From: Sediminibacterium sp.
Lineage (GTDB): Bacteria > Bacteroidota > Bacteroidia > Chitinophagales > Chitinophagaceae
DNA length: 64,000 bases
Direction: 5' to 3'
Assembly: GCA_017537025.1 (NCBI GenBank)
Contig: JAFWCB010000002.1
Coordinates: 1 to 64,000 of the forward strand
Both the position numbers and the translations under genes were made by a program. How positions within the stretch are numbered: position 1 is the first letter of the stretch; each line of letters opens with the position of its first letter. Positions 25,675-33,961 of the stretch are shown piece by piece. A model generated the notes under the pieces. The model had not been told where the DNA came from. It saw only the letters and a list, made by a program, of their open reading frames with translations, and ran no database searches.

Positions 25675-26685
25675 ATGTCCAAAAATAATCTTATGAAACT
25701 TTTACAATTGGGGTTCATTTGTATTTATTTGACCTATTCTAGTCAGAGTCTTGCACAAAAATTTTCCTCAAAATTTTATACTTCTCCAACCCTTCTGAAT
25801 CCCGCAAATACTGGAAATTTTATCGCTGATTATAGAGTTGGGGGTGTATCAAGAACTGAGAAAAATGGTTTAGTAAATGATATTTCTTATTTTTTTTCTT
25901 ATGACTCTAAAATTTTAAAAAATATTGTACAGGATAAAGACAGGCTGGCAATTGGGATTTCAGCCTTGTCTGAAAGTGATAGATATTTTGGTTTGTTTGA
26001 TAAATCTATTTTTTTATCCTTGGCTTACTTTAAAGGATTGAATGAAAGTGGTGATGAGAAAATTGGGATAGGTTTTCAAGTAGCCTCAACAACCAAAACA
26101 AAAGAAACTCCGACTTACATATTTACTAATCAAGTTGAAACCGCAGCTAATTATGGGTTTAGTGGATTAAATTTTTTTTCACCTAAAGTCTCAGTGAGTT
26201 ATTTAGATTTTAATGCTGGCATATCGTATCAAAAAACTATTCAATCAAAGCATCTTATTTCATTTGGTCTATCAATCTTACATATAACGAAGCCACAGAA
26301 AAAAATTGATGGCGGCGAATTTATGATTGACTCGAAAGTTGGTCTACAAAATGTAAACGAATTTGAAATTTCCAATAGAAATAAAATATTAACAAACTTT
26401 AATCTGAATTCAGATTTGGGTAAAGGTAATATACGAGATCTTTCTTTTGGGTGCATATATCAAGTAGGAGTTGGTCAAACTTTTTATAAAATTAGCGGTG
26501 GTACTTTTATTAAATATGATAAAATATTTGGAACTATTTTTTCACCAACAATTGGCCTCAAACTATTAAAACTTAATATCCAAATAACTTATGATATTGT
26601 TAGTTCTAAGGAAATATACAATAGGAGAAATGCCTTTGAGTTTGGGATGTTTTATACCGGTATGTTAAAATCTAATACAAAATAA
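25675..26685 (+). CDS. PorP/SprF-family type IX secretion outer-membrane protein
   Basis: Exported beta-barrel protein of 336 aa. After the signal peptide (cleaved near SLAQ) it has the hallmark PorP/SprF start: KFYTSPTLLNPANTGNF, close to the family's YxxNPLxxNPAxAG pattern, followed by regular amphipathic strands. PorP/SprF proteins partner with T9SS substrates carrying type B C-terminal domains and help secrete or attach them. The next gene, 18 nt away, encodes just such a substrate, so this is likely its dedicated partner. An alternative start is the ATG at 25693. The coding sequence is more AT-rich than flanking genes. Confidence 0.85.
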   Translation: MSKNNLMKLLQLGFICIYLTYSSQSLAQKFSSKFYTSPTLLNPANTGNFIADYRVGGVSRTEKNGLVNDISYFFSYDSKILKNIVQDKDRLAIGISALSESDRYFGLFDKSIFLSLAYFKGLNESGDEKIGIGFQVASTTKTKETPTYIFTNQVETAANYGFSGLNFFSPKVSVSYLDFNAGISYQKTIQSKHLISFGLSILHITKPQKKIDGGEFMIDSKVGLQNVNEFEISNRNKILTNFNLNSDLGKGNIRDLSFGCIYQVGVGQTFYKISGGTFIKYDKIFGTIFSPTIGLKLLKLNIQITYDIVSSKEIYNRRNAFEFGMFYTGMLKSNTK

Positions 26686-26703
26686 CTATGTAAATGAAAT
26701 TTT

Positions 26704-28542
26704 ATGAAAAATCTAGTTCTATTTCTACTCTTTTCTTGTTTTTATTTCAAGTTAAATGCTCAAGGTGCAACAATTACAGGTAGCCTATCAGTTCTTAGCG
26801 GGACAACTGAGACCTACTCTGTGACTTGGGATAATTGGAATACATCTTATGAATATTATTCTAATGTTTACTGGAATGTATCAAATGGTACGATTCTTAG
26901 TTCTAACAAATTTTCTGTTACCATTCAGTGGGATCCTTCTGTTGGCTTGGCTGATGGCACTGGGAGAATTGAAGTTAGTGAGGATTTAGGGGGACAAAGC
27001 GGACAAGTTGATATAATTAGGGAAAACAATTCAACAAGTTCATCTGATTTTTGTACTGGAATTTTAGGCCCTGCTAAGGTTTTTTTTGACTTTGGGAGTG
27101 GCACAAATCCTGGCCCTGCCTTGCAAGCTGGGTATACTTCATATCAATATAATTCCAGCTGCACTCTTTTTTCTGGTCAATATACAATTACTAATAATTC
27201 AAATTTATGCCGAAGTGATTGGCATGATATTTTATCTGACCATACTGGAAATACAAATGGATATTTTATGATGATAAATGCAAGTAGCAGTAGAGGTGAA
27301 ATCTTTCGAACTAACGTAACAGGCTTAACTACTTCCTTTCGGTATCAATTTTCAGCTTGGGTAGGTAACCTCTATAAGTATACTTATGCGCAGGAACCAT
27401 ATATACGATTTGAAATTTATGATACTAGGGGTAATTTAATCGCAAGTAGCGGTTCCATATTAATTGCAGTAACTGCTCCTAACTTTCAATGGCAGCAGGT
27501 TAGTTTTATGTTTGATTTACCACCTTCTGTTAACGATGTACAAGTAGTAGTGGCAAATGCACGAACAACTACAAATGACATTGGAAACGATTTGGTAATT
27601 GACGATATATCTTTTGCGCCATGTTATCCTGGAATACTTGCATCTTTTTCTAATATAAACATTATAGACAAAGAACATACCTGTAATAGTGGTTCTGTAT
27701 CATTATTTGGAAATTGGGCTGGATCTATACCTTTCACAAACCCATCATATCAATGGCAAAGATTTGATGGATCTGTTTGGAGTAATATTAGCGGAGCAAC
27801 GAGTATAAGTAATGTACAAAGTGAAAGTACACCTGGAGTTTTCAAATATCGAATACTAGTTTATGAGGCCACTAATCCCTCTAGTAATGTTTTGTCCAAT
27901 GAAATTATATTTTACGTTCAAAAACTACAAGTAAATCCAATAACAACAGACGCTTATGCATGTAATGGAGCACCAATTTCTGCTCAACTCCCGGCTTCAT
28001 ATGATCTTTTATTTTCAGATCCAGCTGATAATCAATCATATTCATTCGCATGGTCACCAAGTACACATTTAAGTAGTGTAAATAGTGGACCTGTAATTTT
28101 TTCTTTGCCAGGTATGCCACCACCACCTCCATCAGCCTCAGTACCAGCAATAACATATTATACATACACTCTATCTGTTACAAATACCAACTATGGATGC
28201 ACTTCTTCAGGTATACAAACGGTTGCAGTCAGAAATCCTAGAAAAGTTGGAGTCCCTAACGCTTTCTCTCCTAATGGAGATGGGATAAATGATGTATGGC
28301 GCCCAATAAATCTTGAAGATTACCCTGGATCTGAACTTTCAATATGGAATAGATGGGGCAATAGAATATTTCATTCATTTGGTCCGAATAAAGCGGATTA
28401 TACATGGGACGGCAAATTTAACGGTCAATTACAACCGCAGGAGGTGTATCGTTGGGGGATAATTTTTAAAGGTTGCCCAGCATGGATTATAGGTTCTAGT
28501 GGAGAAGGAGTTCCAAGTGGTGATTTAACACTATTTCGCTAA
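26704..28542 (+). CDS. Secreted protein with T9SS type B (gliding-motility-associated) C-terminal domain
   Basis: Predicted cell-surface or secreted protein of 612 aa. Signal peptide (ends near KLNAQ); N-terminal beta domain resembling PKD/Ig-like modules (TITGSLSVLSGTTETYSVTW); a central lectin-like jelly-roll region (about residues 120-310, FDFGSGTNPGP... to DDISFAPCYPG); an Ig-like region; a short PPPPPS linker near 470; and the type B sorting domain from about 520 (VPNAFSPNGDGINDVW, SIWNRWGNRIFHS, YTWDGKFNG) ending GDLTLFR. It lies between a PorP/SprF-like and a PorV-like gene, forming a T9SS export module. Binding target unknown. Confidence 0.88.
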   Translation: MKNLVLFLLFSCFYFKLNAQGATITGSLSVLSGTTETYSVTWDNWNTSYEYYSNVYWNVSNGTILSSNKFSVTIQWDPSVGLADGTGRIEVSEDLGGQSGQVDIIRENNSTSSSDFCTGILGPAKVFFDFGSGTNPGPALQAGYTSYQYNSSCTLFSGQYTITNNSNLCRSDWHDILSDHTGNTNGYFMMINASSSRGEIFRTNVTGLTTSFRYQFSAWVGNLYKYTYAQEPYIRFEIYDTRGNLIASSGSILIAVTAPNFQWQQVSFMFDLPPSVNDVQVVVANARTTTNDIGNDLVIDDISFAPCYPGILASFSNINIIDKEHTCNSGSVSLFGNWAGSIPFTNPSYQWQRFDGSVWSNISGATSISNVQSESTPGVFKYRILVYEATNPSSNVLSNEIIFYVQKLQVNPITTDAYACNGAPISAQLPASYDLLFSDPADNQSYSFAWSPSTHLSSVNSGPVIFSLPGMPPPPPSASVPAITYYTYTLSVTNTNYGCTSSGIQTVAVRNPRKVGVPNAFSPNGDGINDVWRPINLEDYPGSELSIWNRWGNRIFHSFGPNKADYTWDGKFNGQLQPQEVYRWGIIFKGCPAWIIGSSGEGVPSGDLTLFR

Positions 28543-28565
28543 CTTCATATAAAACTGTTATTTCG

Positions 28566-29633
28566 TTGCGTATCTTTTTTTTAATAATATTTATTGAATT
28601 CTGCACCAAGTCTTTTTGCCAATATCAATCTGGTTTTCTTCCGCTCTTTTTTTTTGGAAGAATACCTAATGCTAGATCAGAGGGAATGGGTAGATCTTAT
28701 GTTTCTCAAAGTGGTGATTTAGGGAGTATTTACTTTAATCCAGCCGGAACTGCAACAGCTGTAGGCGTTGAAATAAATGCTTCTTACACTCCTCCTGGAG
28801 CCTATTTGACTAAAGGATATTATAATTTTTTTGGAGTTGGATACAAAATAAATAAGAATATCCATATCTCTCTTTCGAAGTTTCAATTTAATTACGGAAA
28901 GACACAAATTATAAATGCTATTGAAACTCCTTATATCGAAAATAATACACTAACAATTTCTATTGTACCCTTAAAAAATTTTTTTGTAGGAATGAATGCT
29001 AATTATTTCATTTATCAATCTGGTATTGGTAATCTCTCAAAAACATTTGTAATTGACTTGGGTTTAATCAAGAAAATAGACTTTTGTAAGAATATAAATC
29101 GTGAAAATTCTTTTAGTATCGGTACTAGTGTAAATAATATTAATTTTGCTAAAGTTAATTCCAGAGTGGGTAACATCACTGAAATATATAAACTGCCCGT
29201 AATAGCGCGCGTCGGAGCTAGTTATTCGAAAGACTACGGAGTTAGTAGGTTTTTAGATACGAGTAGCTTGTTTAAACTTACTTGTCAAAGCGAATACCAA
29301 ATGTTACTTAATTCGGTGTATAATTCCGGTATAAAGTTAGGCTTAGAAATGACATTTACTAATTTGATATCTTTGAGAACTGGATGGTATACAGAAAAAG
29401 TATTTGATTTTGGATTTCCAAATGATAATGAAAGCCGTATATCTGCTTTTACCTATGGGTTAGGATTAAACTTCAACTTAAATTCATTATTAAAAATACC
29501 TATGAAAGTAGTCTTTGATTATACCTCTTTGCCACAGGTGAGTTATTCAAGAAATATTACTAATTGGGATAATTTCCGGACCTTTCAAATGCGTATTATT
29601 TACCTAACAAAGCAGAAATATTTTACTCATTAA
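28566..29633 (+). CDS. PorV/PorQ-like outer-membrane protein
   Basis: Exported beta-barrel of 355 aa, related to the FadL-like PorV/PorQ proteins of the T9SS attachment complex. Evidence: signal peptide ending SFCQ, then the conserved start RIPNARSEGMGRSYVSQSGD and IYFNPAGTATAVG, very like the PorV ARxxGMGGA...NPAGLA pattern, followed by a barrel. The only start that includes the signal peptide is TTG 28566, 23 nt after the preceding stop. Together with the two upstream genes it may form a dedicated secretion and attachment set. It converges with the HAD phosphatase gene, overlapping by 11 nt. Confidence 0.8.
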   Translation: MRIFFLIIFIEFCTKSFCQYQSGFLPLFFFGRIPNARSEGMGRSYVSQSGDLGSIYFNPAGTATAVGVEINASYTPPGAYLTKGYYNFFGVGYKINKNIHISLSKFQFNYGKTQIINAIETPYIENNTLTISIVPLKNFFVGMNANYFIYQSGIGNLSKTFVIDLGLIKKIDFCKNINRENSFSIGTSVNNINFAKVNSRVGNITEIYKLPVIARVGASYSKDYGVSRFLDTSSLFKLTCQSEYQMLLNSVYNSGIKLGLEMTFTNLISLRTGWYTEKVFDFGFPNDNESRISAFTYGLGLNFNLNSLLKIPMKVVFDYTSLPQVSYSRNITNWDNFRTFQMRIIYLTKQKYFTH

Positions 29634-30285
29634 GCAAATTAAAATGCAGCTCACCAAAATTTTGGAGGGAAGAAATTTTTAGATCGGCGGCAGCCCAGCG
29701 CTCTTCTTTTATTTGTGAGCTATGAGGTACTACTACACATTTCATTCTAGCAGCTTTAGCGGCAATGAGTCCATTAAAAGAATCTTCAAAACAAATACAT
29801 TCAATAGGGTTGGCATGCATGGAGGCTGCACAATCGAGATATACTTGTGGGTGTGGTTTGCCATAGGGAAGGTCTTCTGCAGAAGCCGTAGCAGATAAAT
29901 AGGGGCCGATGCCTGTCATAGATTTTACTAACTCAATCAATGCAGGAGGGGAGGAAGTAGCTAATCCGATCTTACATTTTTTTCTGGCAAAAAAATCGAA
30001 GATATAGGCCACTCCGGGCATAATGGTAGCTTTATACTCTATTTTATGGAGTACCCGTTGCACGATTTTATTTTCGGCTTTGGTGGATTCTGAAAGTGGA
30101 ATATTAAAATATCGAAACCACCAGTTTATGAATTCCTTGGTACGTAAACCTGTGGTGCTGATATATTGCTCATTCGTCATTTTAATACCGTAGTCGGCAA
30201 ACACTTCAGCCGCCGCTTCATTCCAAAGTGGTTCACTATCGATCAATAAACCATCTATATCAAAAATTACATATTGTAAAGCCAT
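29623..30285 (-). CDS. HAD-family sugar-phosphate phosphatase (HxpB/YniC-like)
   Basis: Cytosolic phosphatase of the haloacid dehalogenase superfamily, 220 aa. Motif I is FDIDGLLIDSEPLW (residues 8-21), with a helical cap domain after it; motif II is GLATSSPPALIELV, Lys is in DLPYGKPHPQVYL and motif IV is CICFEDSFNGLIAAKAA. The DGLLIDSE start and TSS motif resemble the 2-deoxyglucose-6-phosphate/hexitol phosphatase group more than beta-phosphoglucomutase, but substrate range is wide in this family. Single gene, transcribed toward the PorV-like gene. Confidence 0.88.
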   Translation of the reverse strand: MALQYVIFDIDGLLIDSEPLWNEAAAEVFADYGIKMTNEQYISTTGLRTKEFINWWFRYFNIPLSESTKAENKIVQRVLHKIEYKATIMPGVAYIFDFFARKKCKIGLATSSPPALIELVKSMTGIGPYLSATASAEDLPYGKPHPQVYLDCAASMHANPIECICFEDSFNGLIAAKAARMKCVVVPHSSQIKEERWAAADLKISSLQNFGELHFNLLNE

Positions 30286-30415
30286 ATATCGTTTATAAGC
30301 TGCGCAAAAATAGCCTGTGTTCCATCTAAAAAAGTGTAGAATCCTATATTTTTAAATAAATCCTTACTAATTTAGCTACAATGCTTATTTTGCAACGCTT
30401 GCCAACCGAACCAAA

Positions 30416-31183
30416 ATGACATTACTACAAAGATTGAAGCATATTCGTATTGTGCGATCACTGGTATATGGTGTTGTAGGGGCCGTGTCTTACCCCGGGT
30501 TAACCATGGTGAATAAAATACGTATTGAAGGAACGGAGCATCTGAGGAATCTTCCGAGAAAGAACGTTCTTTTTGTGAGTAATCACCAAACTTATTTTGC
30601 CGATGTTATTACTTTCCTGCATATTTTCTGCGCGGTAAAATGGCGTAAAGAAAATAAGCTGGGCATACCTTATTATTTGCTGAACCCTTTTACCAATGTG
30701 TATTTTGTAGCAGCGGAAGAAACCATGAATGGTAGTTTTATTAGTCGATTATTTAAGATGGCCGGCGCACTAACCGTAAAAAGAACTTGGCGCGCCGAGG
30801 GTAAGGAAGTGAATAGAAATAGAGACGAATCTGATACGCAGAAAATAGACCAGGCATTGGATAAAAGTTGGGTAATCACTTTTCCGCAAGGAACTACAAA
30901 GCCTTTTGCACCGGGAAGAAGGGGTACCGCTCATATTATCAAGAATAACCAACCTATTGTAGTGCCGGTAGTCATCAATGGATTCTGGAGAGCTTTTTCT
31001 AAAACAGGATTATCGTTTAAGAAAAAAGGATCTCAACTATCTATTCGCTTTAAAGAACCGATGGTTATTGATTATACGCAATCGGTAGATGCCATTTTAG
31101 ATCAGGTAATGGATGCTATTGAGCAAAGTAAAAACTATATGCTTAAAAGTAAGCATCACTTAATGAATAAGCTCGATAAATAA
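30416..31183 (+). CDS. Lysophospholipid acyltransferase (PlsC-like)
   Basis: Membrane-associated 1-acyl-glycerol-3-phosphate acyltransferase-type enzyme of phospholipid synthesis, 255 aa. The catalytic motif NHQTYFAD (NHxxxxD, about residues 60-67) and the substrate-binding FPQGTTKPFAPG (about 159-170) identify the family; the IVVPVVINGFWRAF block follows. A short hydrophobic N-terminal helix (VYGVVGAVSYPGLTMV) may contact the membrane. An in-frame insertion after the NHxxxxD block is rich in charged residues. It converges with the hotdog thioesterase gene with 2 nt between stops. Confidence 0.9.
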   Translation: MTLLQRLKHIRIVRSLVYGVVGAVSYPGLTMVNKIRIEGTEHLRNLPRKNVLFVSNHQTYFADVITFLHIFCAVKWRKENKLGIPYYLLNPFTNVYFVAAEETMNGSFISRLFKMAGALTVKRTWRAEGKEVNRNRDESDTQKIDQALDKSWVITFPQGTTKPFAPGRRGTAHIIKNNQPIVVPVVINGFWRAFSKTGLSFKKKGSQLSIRFKEPMVIDYTQSVDAILDQVMDAIEQSKNYMLKSKHHLMNKLDK

Positions 31184-31185
31184 GG

Positions 31186-31701
31186 TTAGTCTTTTATAAA
31201 TAATGCTTTTAACTCGTTAGCGTCATCGGGTTTCATTTTTCCGGCAAGGATCAGGCGAATTTGTCGGCGACGCAATGCCCCTTCAAACAAACGTTTTTCA
31301 TCTTCTGTTTCCGGAATTAATTCAGGGATTTTTCTGGGTTTGCCATTAGGGTCGAGTGCTACAAAAGTGAAGAATGCCTCATTACTTTCATATTTGTATT
31401 GATGTAGCAGATCTTCTCCCCATACTTTGATATGTATTTCCATGGAAGTATTAAAAGCCCTGCAAACCTTCGCTTCTATATGTACTACATTTCCTAGTTT
31501 AATGGGATTTTTAAAACTAAGGTTATCTACCGAGGCCGTCATGCTAGGTGTGTTGGAATGTCGGCCGGCAGCAATACCCGCAGCAATATCCATCCAATAC
31601 ATCAATCTACCTCCCATTAAATTTCCGAAAGTATTGGTATCGTTTGGCAATACCAGTTCATTCATAACGGTAAAACTCTCACTCGGTTTTTTTGCTTCCA
31701 T
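31186..31701 (-). CDS. Acyl-CoA thioesterase (hotdog fold, YciA/BACH-like)
   Basis: Cytosolic thioesterase of 171 aa hydrolysing acyl-CoA. The hotdog signature is NTFGNLMGGRLMYWMDIAA (about residues 24-42), with MTASVDNLSFKNPIKLGN as the second conserved stretch. ATG 31701 is chosen because a perfect TAnnTTTG box lies at 31718-31725, so the upstream ATG at 31731 would not be in the transcript. The C-terminal tail is charged (KRLFEGALRRRQIRLILAG). Confidence 0.92.
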   Translation of the reverse strand: MEAKKPSESFTVMNELVLPNDTNTFGNLMGGRLMYWMDIAAGIAAGRHSNTPSMTASVDNLSFKNPIKLGNVVHIEAKVCRAFNTSMEIHIKVWGEDLLHQYKYESNEAFFTFVALDPNGKPRKIPELIPETEDEKRLFEGALRRRQIRLILAGKMKPDDANELKALFIKD

Positions 31702-31717
31702 ATTGTATACTAAAGCA

Positions 31718-31725
31718 CAAAGATA
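31718..31725 (-). promoter_or_regulatory. Bacteroidota -7 box of the thioesterase gene
   Basis: Minus strand TATCTTTG, a perfect TAnnTTTG match 16 nt before ATG 31701; implies a very short leader and decides the start codon. Confidence 0.65.
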
Positions 31726-31743
31726 CAACAAGCAAAATAAAGC

Positions 31744-32841
31744 CTAGATGGTTACCGATTCAAGCTGTGCTAAATAACTGTTATCTACGTCTGCGCCAAT
31801 ACCCGGAGCAGTAGGCAACTGAAGATTCATGCCTTTAAAAGTTACGCCACCCATAACCGGATCGATTGTATGTCCGAGTAAACAAGTATCTAAATCGTAA
31901 AATTGAATATTATCAAAGGCTGTTGCAAAATGCACTTTGGCACTTAATGCAACACGACTCTCCAGCATACCGCCCATCATACAGGGGATATTATTTTTTT
32001 CGGCCAGGGCATTGATACGAATGGCTTCGGCAATACCGCCACTTTTTGCAAATTTAATATTGATAGAATCGCATGCTTTATTGCGAATGATCCTGTCCGC
32101 ATCATGGTGCGTATACACACTCTCATCGGCCATAATAGGAATGGGCGATTGCTTACAGAGCTCAGGCAATAATTCATCTTGCCAGGTACGCATGGGTTGT
32201 TCACAAAATTCAATATCATATGTACCCAATGCAGTCAAGGCTTTTAGCGCATCGTGATATTCCCAACCTTGATTGGCATCTATGCGAATAGATGCTTTAT
32301 TACCAATTTTTGTTCTGATATTCCGAATACGTTCAATATCTGTTTCCGGATCCTTACCCAGTTTTACTTTTAATTTTTTCACGCCGTTACCAATAAACTC
32401 AATAGCCTGATCACCCATTTTCTCCGGTGTATCGATACCAATAGTAAGATCGGATTCAATTTCTTTTTCTTTGCCACCTAAGTATTTGAACAGGGGAAGA
32501 TTTTCTTTTTTAGCGGCAATATCAAAAAGGGCTAAATCAAAAGCACTTTTAGCAGTATAATTTCTGGCGGTAAAAAGATCTAATTCTTGTAAACGAGCCT
32601 CTATGTTAAGGGCTTCTTTATTTTTCCAAATGGTGGCAAACGCTTTGGCCATTTCAAAACAGGTTGCTTGAGTTTCACCTACAATCATAGGAAATGCAGA
32701 GCATTCTCCCACACCTGTAATACCTTCTGAAGTATGAACACGGATAAAAATATTTTGTGCAAAATGCATGGTGCCCGTAGCAATAGTAAACGGCACCATG
32801 GGAATGGAATATCTATAGATCTCGGTATGAGTAATAAGCAT
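31744..32841 (-). CDS. Dipeptide epimerase (enolase superfamily)
   Basis: Probable L-Ala-D/L-Glu-type dipeptide epimerase, which recycles murein dipeptides, 365 aa. Enolase-superfamily features: catalytic Lys in LKVKLGKDP, metal ligands in SIRIDANQGW (Asp), IEFCEQPM (Glu) and IMADESVY (Asp), and the second Lys in INIKFAKSGG, then CMMGGMLESRVALSA, typical of the dipeptide epimerase group. The gene lies 19 nt downstream of the photolyase-type genes on the same strand, so it may share their transcript. Muconate cycloisomerase or succinylbenzoate synthase are less likely alternatives. Confidence 0.88.
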   Translation of the reverse strand: MLITHTEIYRYSIPMVPFTIATGTMHFAQNIFIRVHTSEGITGVGECSAFPMIVGETQATCFEMAKAFATIWKNKEALNIEARLQELDLFTARNYTAKSAFDLALFDIAAKKENLPLFKYLGGKEKEIESDLTIGIDTPEKMGDQAIEFIGNGVKKLKVKLGKDPETDIERIRNIRTKIGNKASIRIDANQGWEYHDALKALTALGTYDIEFCEQPMRTWQDELLPELCKQSPIPIMADESVYTHHDADRIIRNKACDSINIKFAKSGGIAEAIRINALAEKNNIPCMMGGMLESRVALSAKVHFATAFDNIQFYDLDTCLLGHTIDPVMGGVTFKGMNLQLPTAPGIGADVDNSYLAQLESVTI

Positions 32842-32860
32842 TCACGAATGTCTGTATTTC

Positions 32861-33961
32861 TCAGAACTTGTTTTGGATTTTTTTCCAAAAATTAAAGAAG
32901 CTTGGAAAATAGCCACTTACTGAGGCACAAAGCCAATCTCTTGATTCTTCTATTCCAGTGTAATGGGTATTCAATGGATGCTCTTTATAGTGAATATTGT
33001 TTTTGGGAATATGTTGAAAGACATCGTTGAAATCAGCTACCACAATGTTGATATTGGGAATATTGTTGGTGGCTATGGCAACGATAAAATCAATTACTTT
33101 TTTACTAACGGGAAAGCGGGTATATAGGGTTGGCTCCAATAAAAGTATTCTGATTCCTTTTTCCTCCTTATGCCAAAGGGGATCAAGATTATAGGCATTA
33201 TAAATAAATATTTTTTGGTCTGTTGGTATAGTTAATGTATCCGACTCAGGAAGTAATGTATGTAATGATAATGCTGAACTAGCGTTTAATGGATCGGGAA
33301 TCTGCGGCAAGGGGAAATTTTCGTATCCACCATCAAGATAGGTTTGGGTTTGATTTGTGTTGGTATAACGATTGATATTTTCTTGATTCGCAACATATTT
33401 TTTACTGCTAAACGATCCCGCTACCCATTGCCAGCTTAACATATTACTCGCTAAATCACCATCCAATAAATGGTAATACATCCATTGAGCGGGCGCTAAC
33501 CAATGTGCATGTGCTATGTTACAAGTGAGCATAGCTGTATACATTCTGGCATGGTTGTGCATATATCCGGTTTCATACAAATGCTTGATAGCTGTATCTA
33601 TGCCTTCAATTCCTGTATTGGCTTCGATAAGTGCTGTTGGTATTTGTGTATGTTTTACAGGTATTTGCGGGTGCTTCAAATCAGAAAAAATAGCATCTCC
33701 TTTGGCTTGCCATACGCGCTGAAAATATTCGCGCCAAGCTAATTCTTGTAAAAATTTTTCCGCTTCGAAACGGGTAAATTTCTTAAGTACAATATTGGCA
33801 ACTAGTGGTAAGGAAATAACACCTCTGGCTATATAAGGCGATAAATAAGATACAGCTCCGGTTATATAGTTTCTCGATTTAGCATACTGAATAGGATTGA
33901 TATTTTCAATGCTACGAATGATGTCATCATATGCCAGAAGCGGAAAAGAATGCTTAGTCAT
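32861..33961 (-). CDS. Photolyase-type FAD-binding domain protein lacking the N-terminal antenna domain
   Basis: The protein begins almost directly with the helical FAD-binding domain of DNA photolyases and cryptochromes: ITGAVSYLSPYIARGVIS (about residues 30-47), ELAWREYFQRVW (about 73-84), HNHARMYTAMLTCN and LSWQWVAGSFSSKKYVANQENINRYT (the segment that cradles FAD). The Rossmann-like antenna domain normally found at the N-terminus is absent; instead a C-terminal region (about 230-366) of roughly Rossmann character (KIFIYNAYNLDPLWHKE, NINIVVADFNDVF) follows, as if the domain order were swapped. It overlaps the upstream PhrB-like gene by 8 nt. Repair or light-sensing role unknown. Confidence 0.82.
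   Translation of the reverse strand: MTKHSFPLLAYDDIIRSIENINPIQYAKSRNYITGAVSYLSPYIARGVISLPLVANIVLKKFTRFEAEKFLQELAWREYFQRVWQAKGDAIFSDLKHPQIPVKHTQIPTALIEANTGIEGIDTAIKHLYETGYMHNHARMYTAMLTCNIAHAHWLAPAQWMYYHLLDGDLASNMLSWQWVAGSFSSKKYVANQENINRYTNTNQTQTYLDGGYENFPLPQIPDPLNASSALSLHTLLPESDTLTIPTDQKIFIYNAYNLDPLWHKEEKGIRILLLEPTLYTRFPVSKKVIDFIVAIATNNIPNINIVVADFNDVFQHIPKNNIHYKEHPLNTHYTGIEESRDWLCASVSGYFPSFFNFWKKIQNKF

Noticed and set aside
31702-31731. Longer start for the thioesterase at 31731
   Set aside because: A perfect TAnnTTTG box lies inside the extension, so that ATG would precede the transcript.
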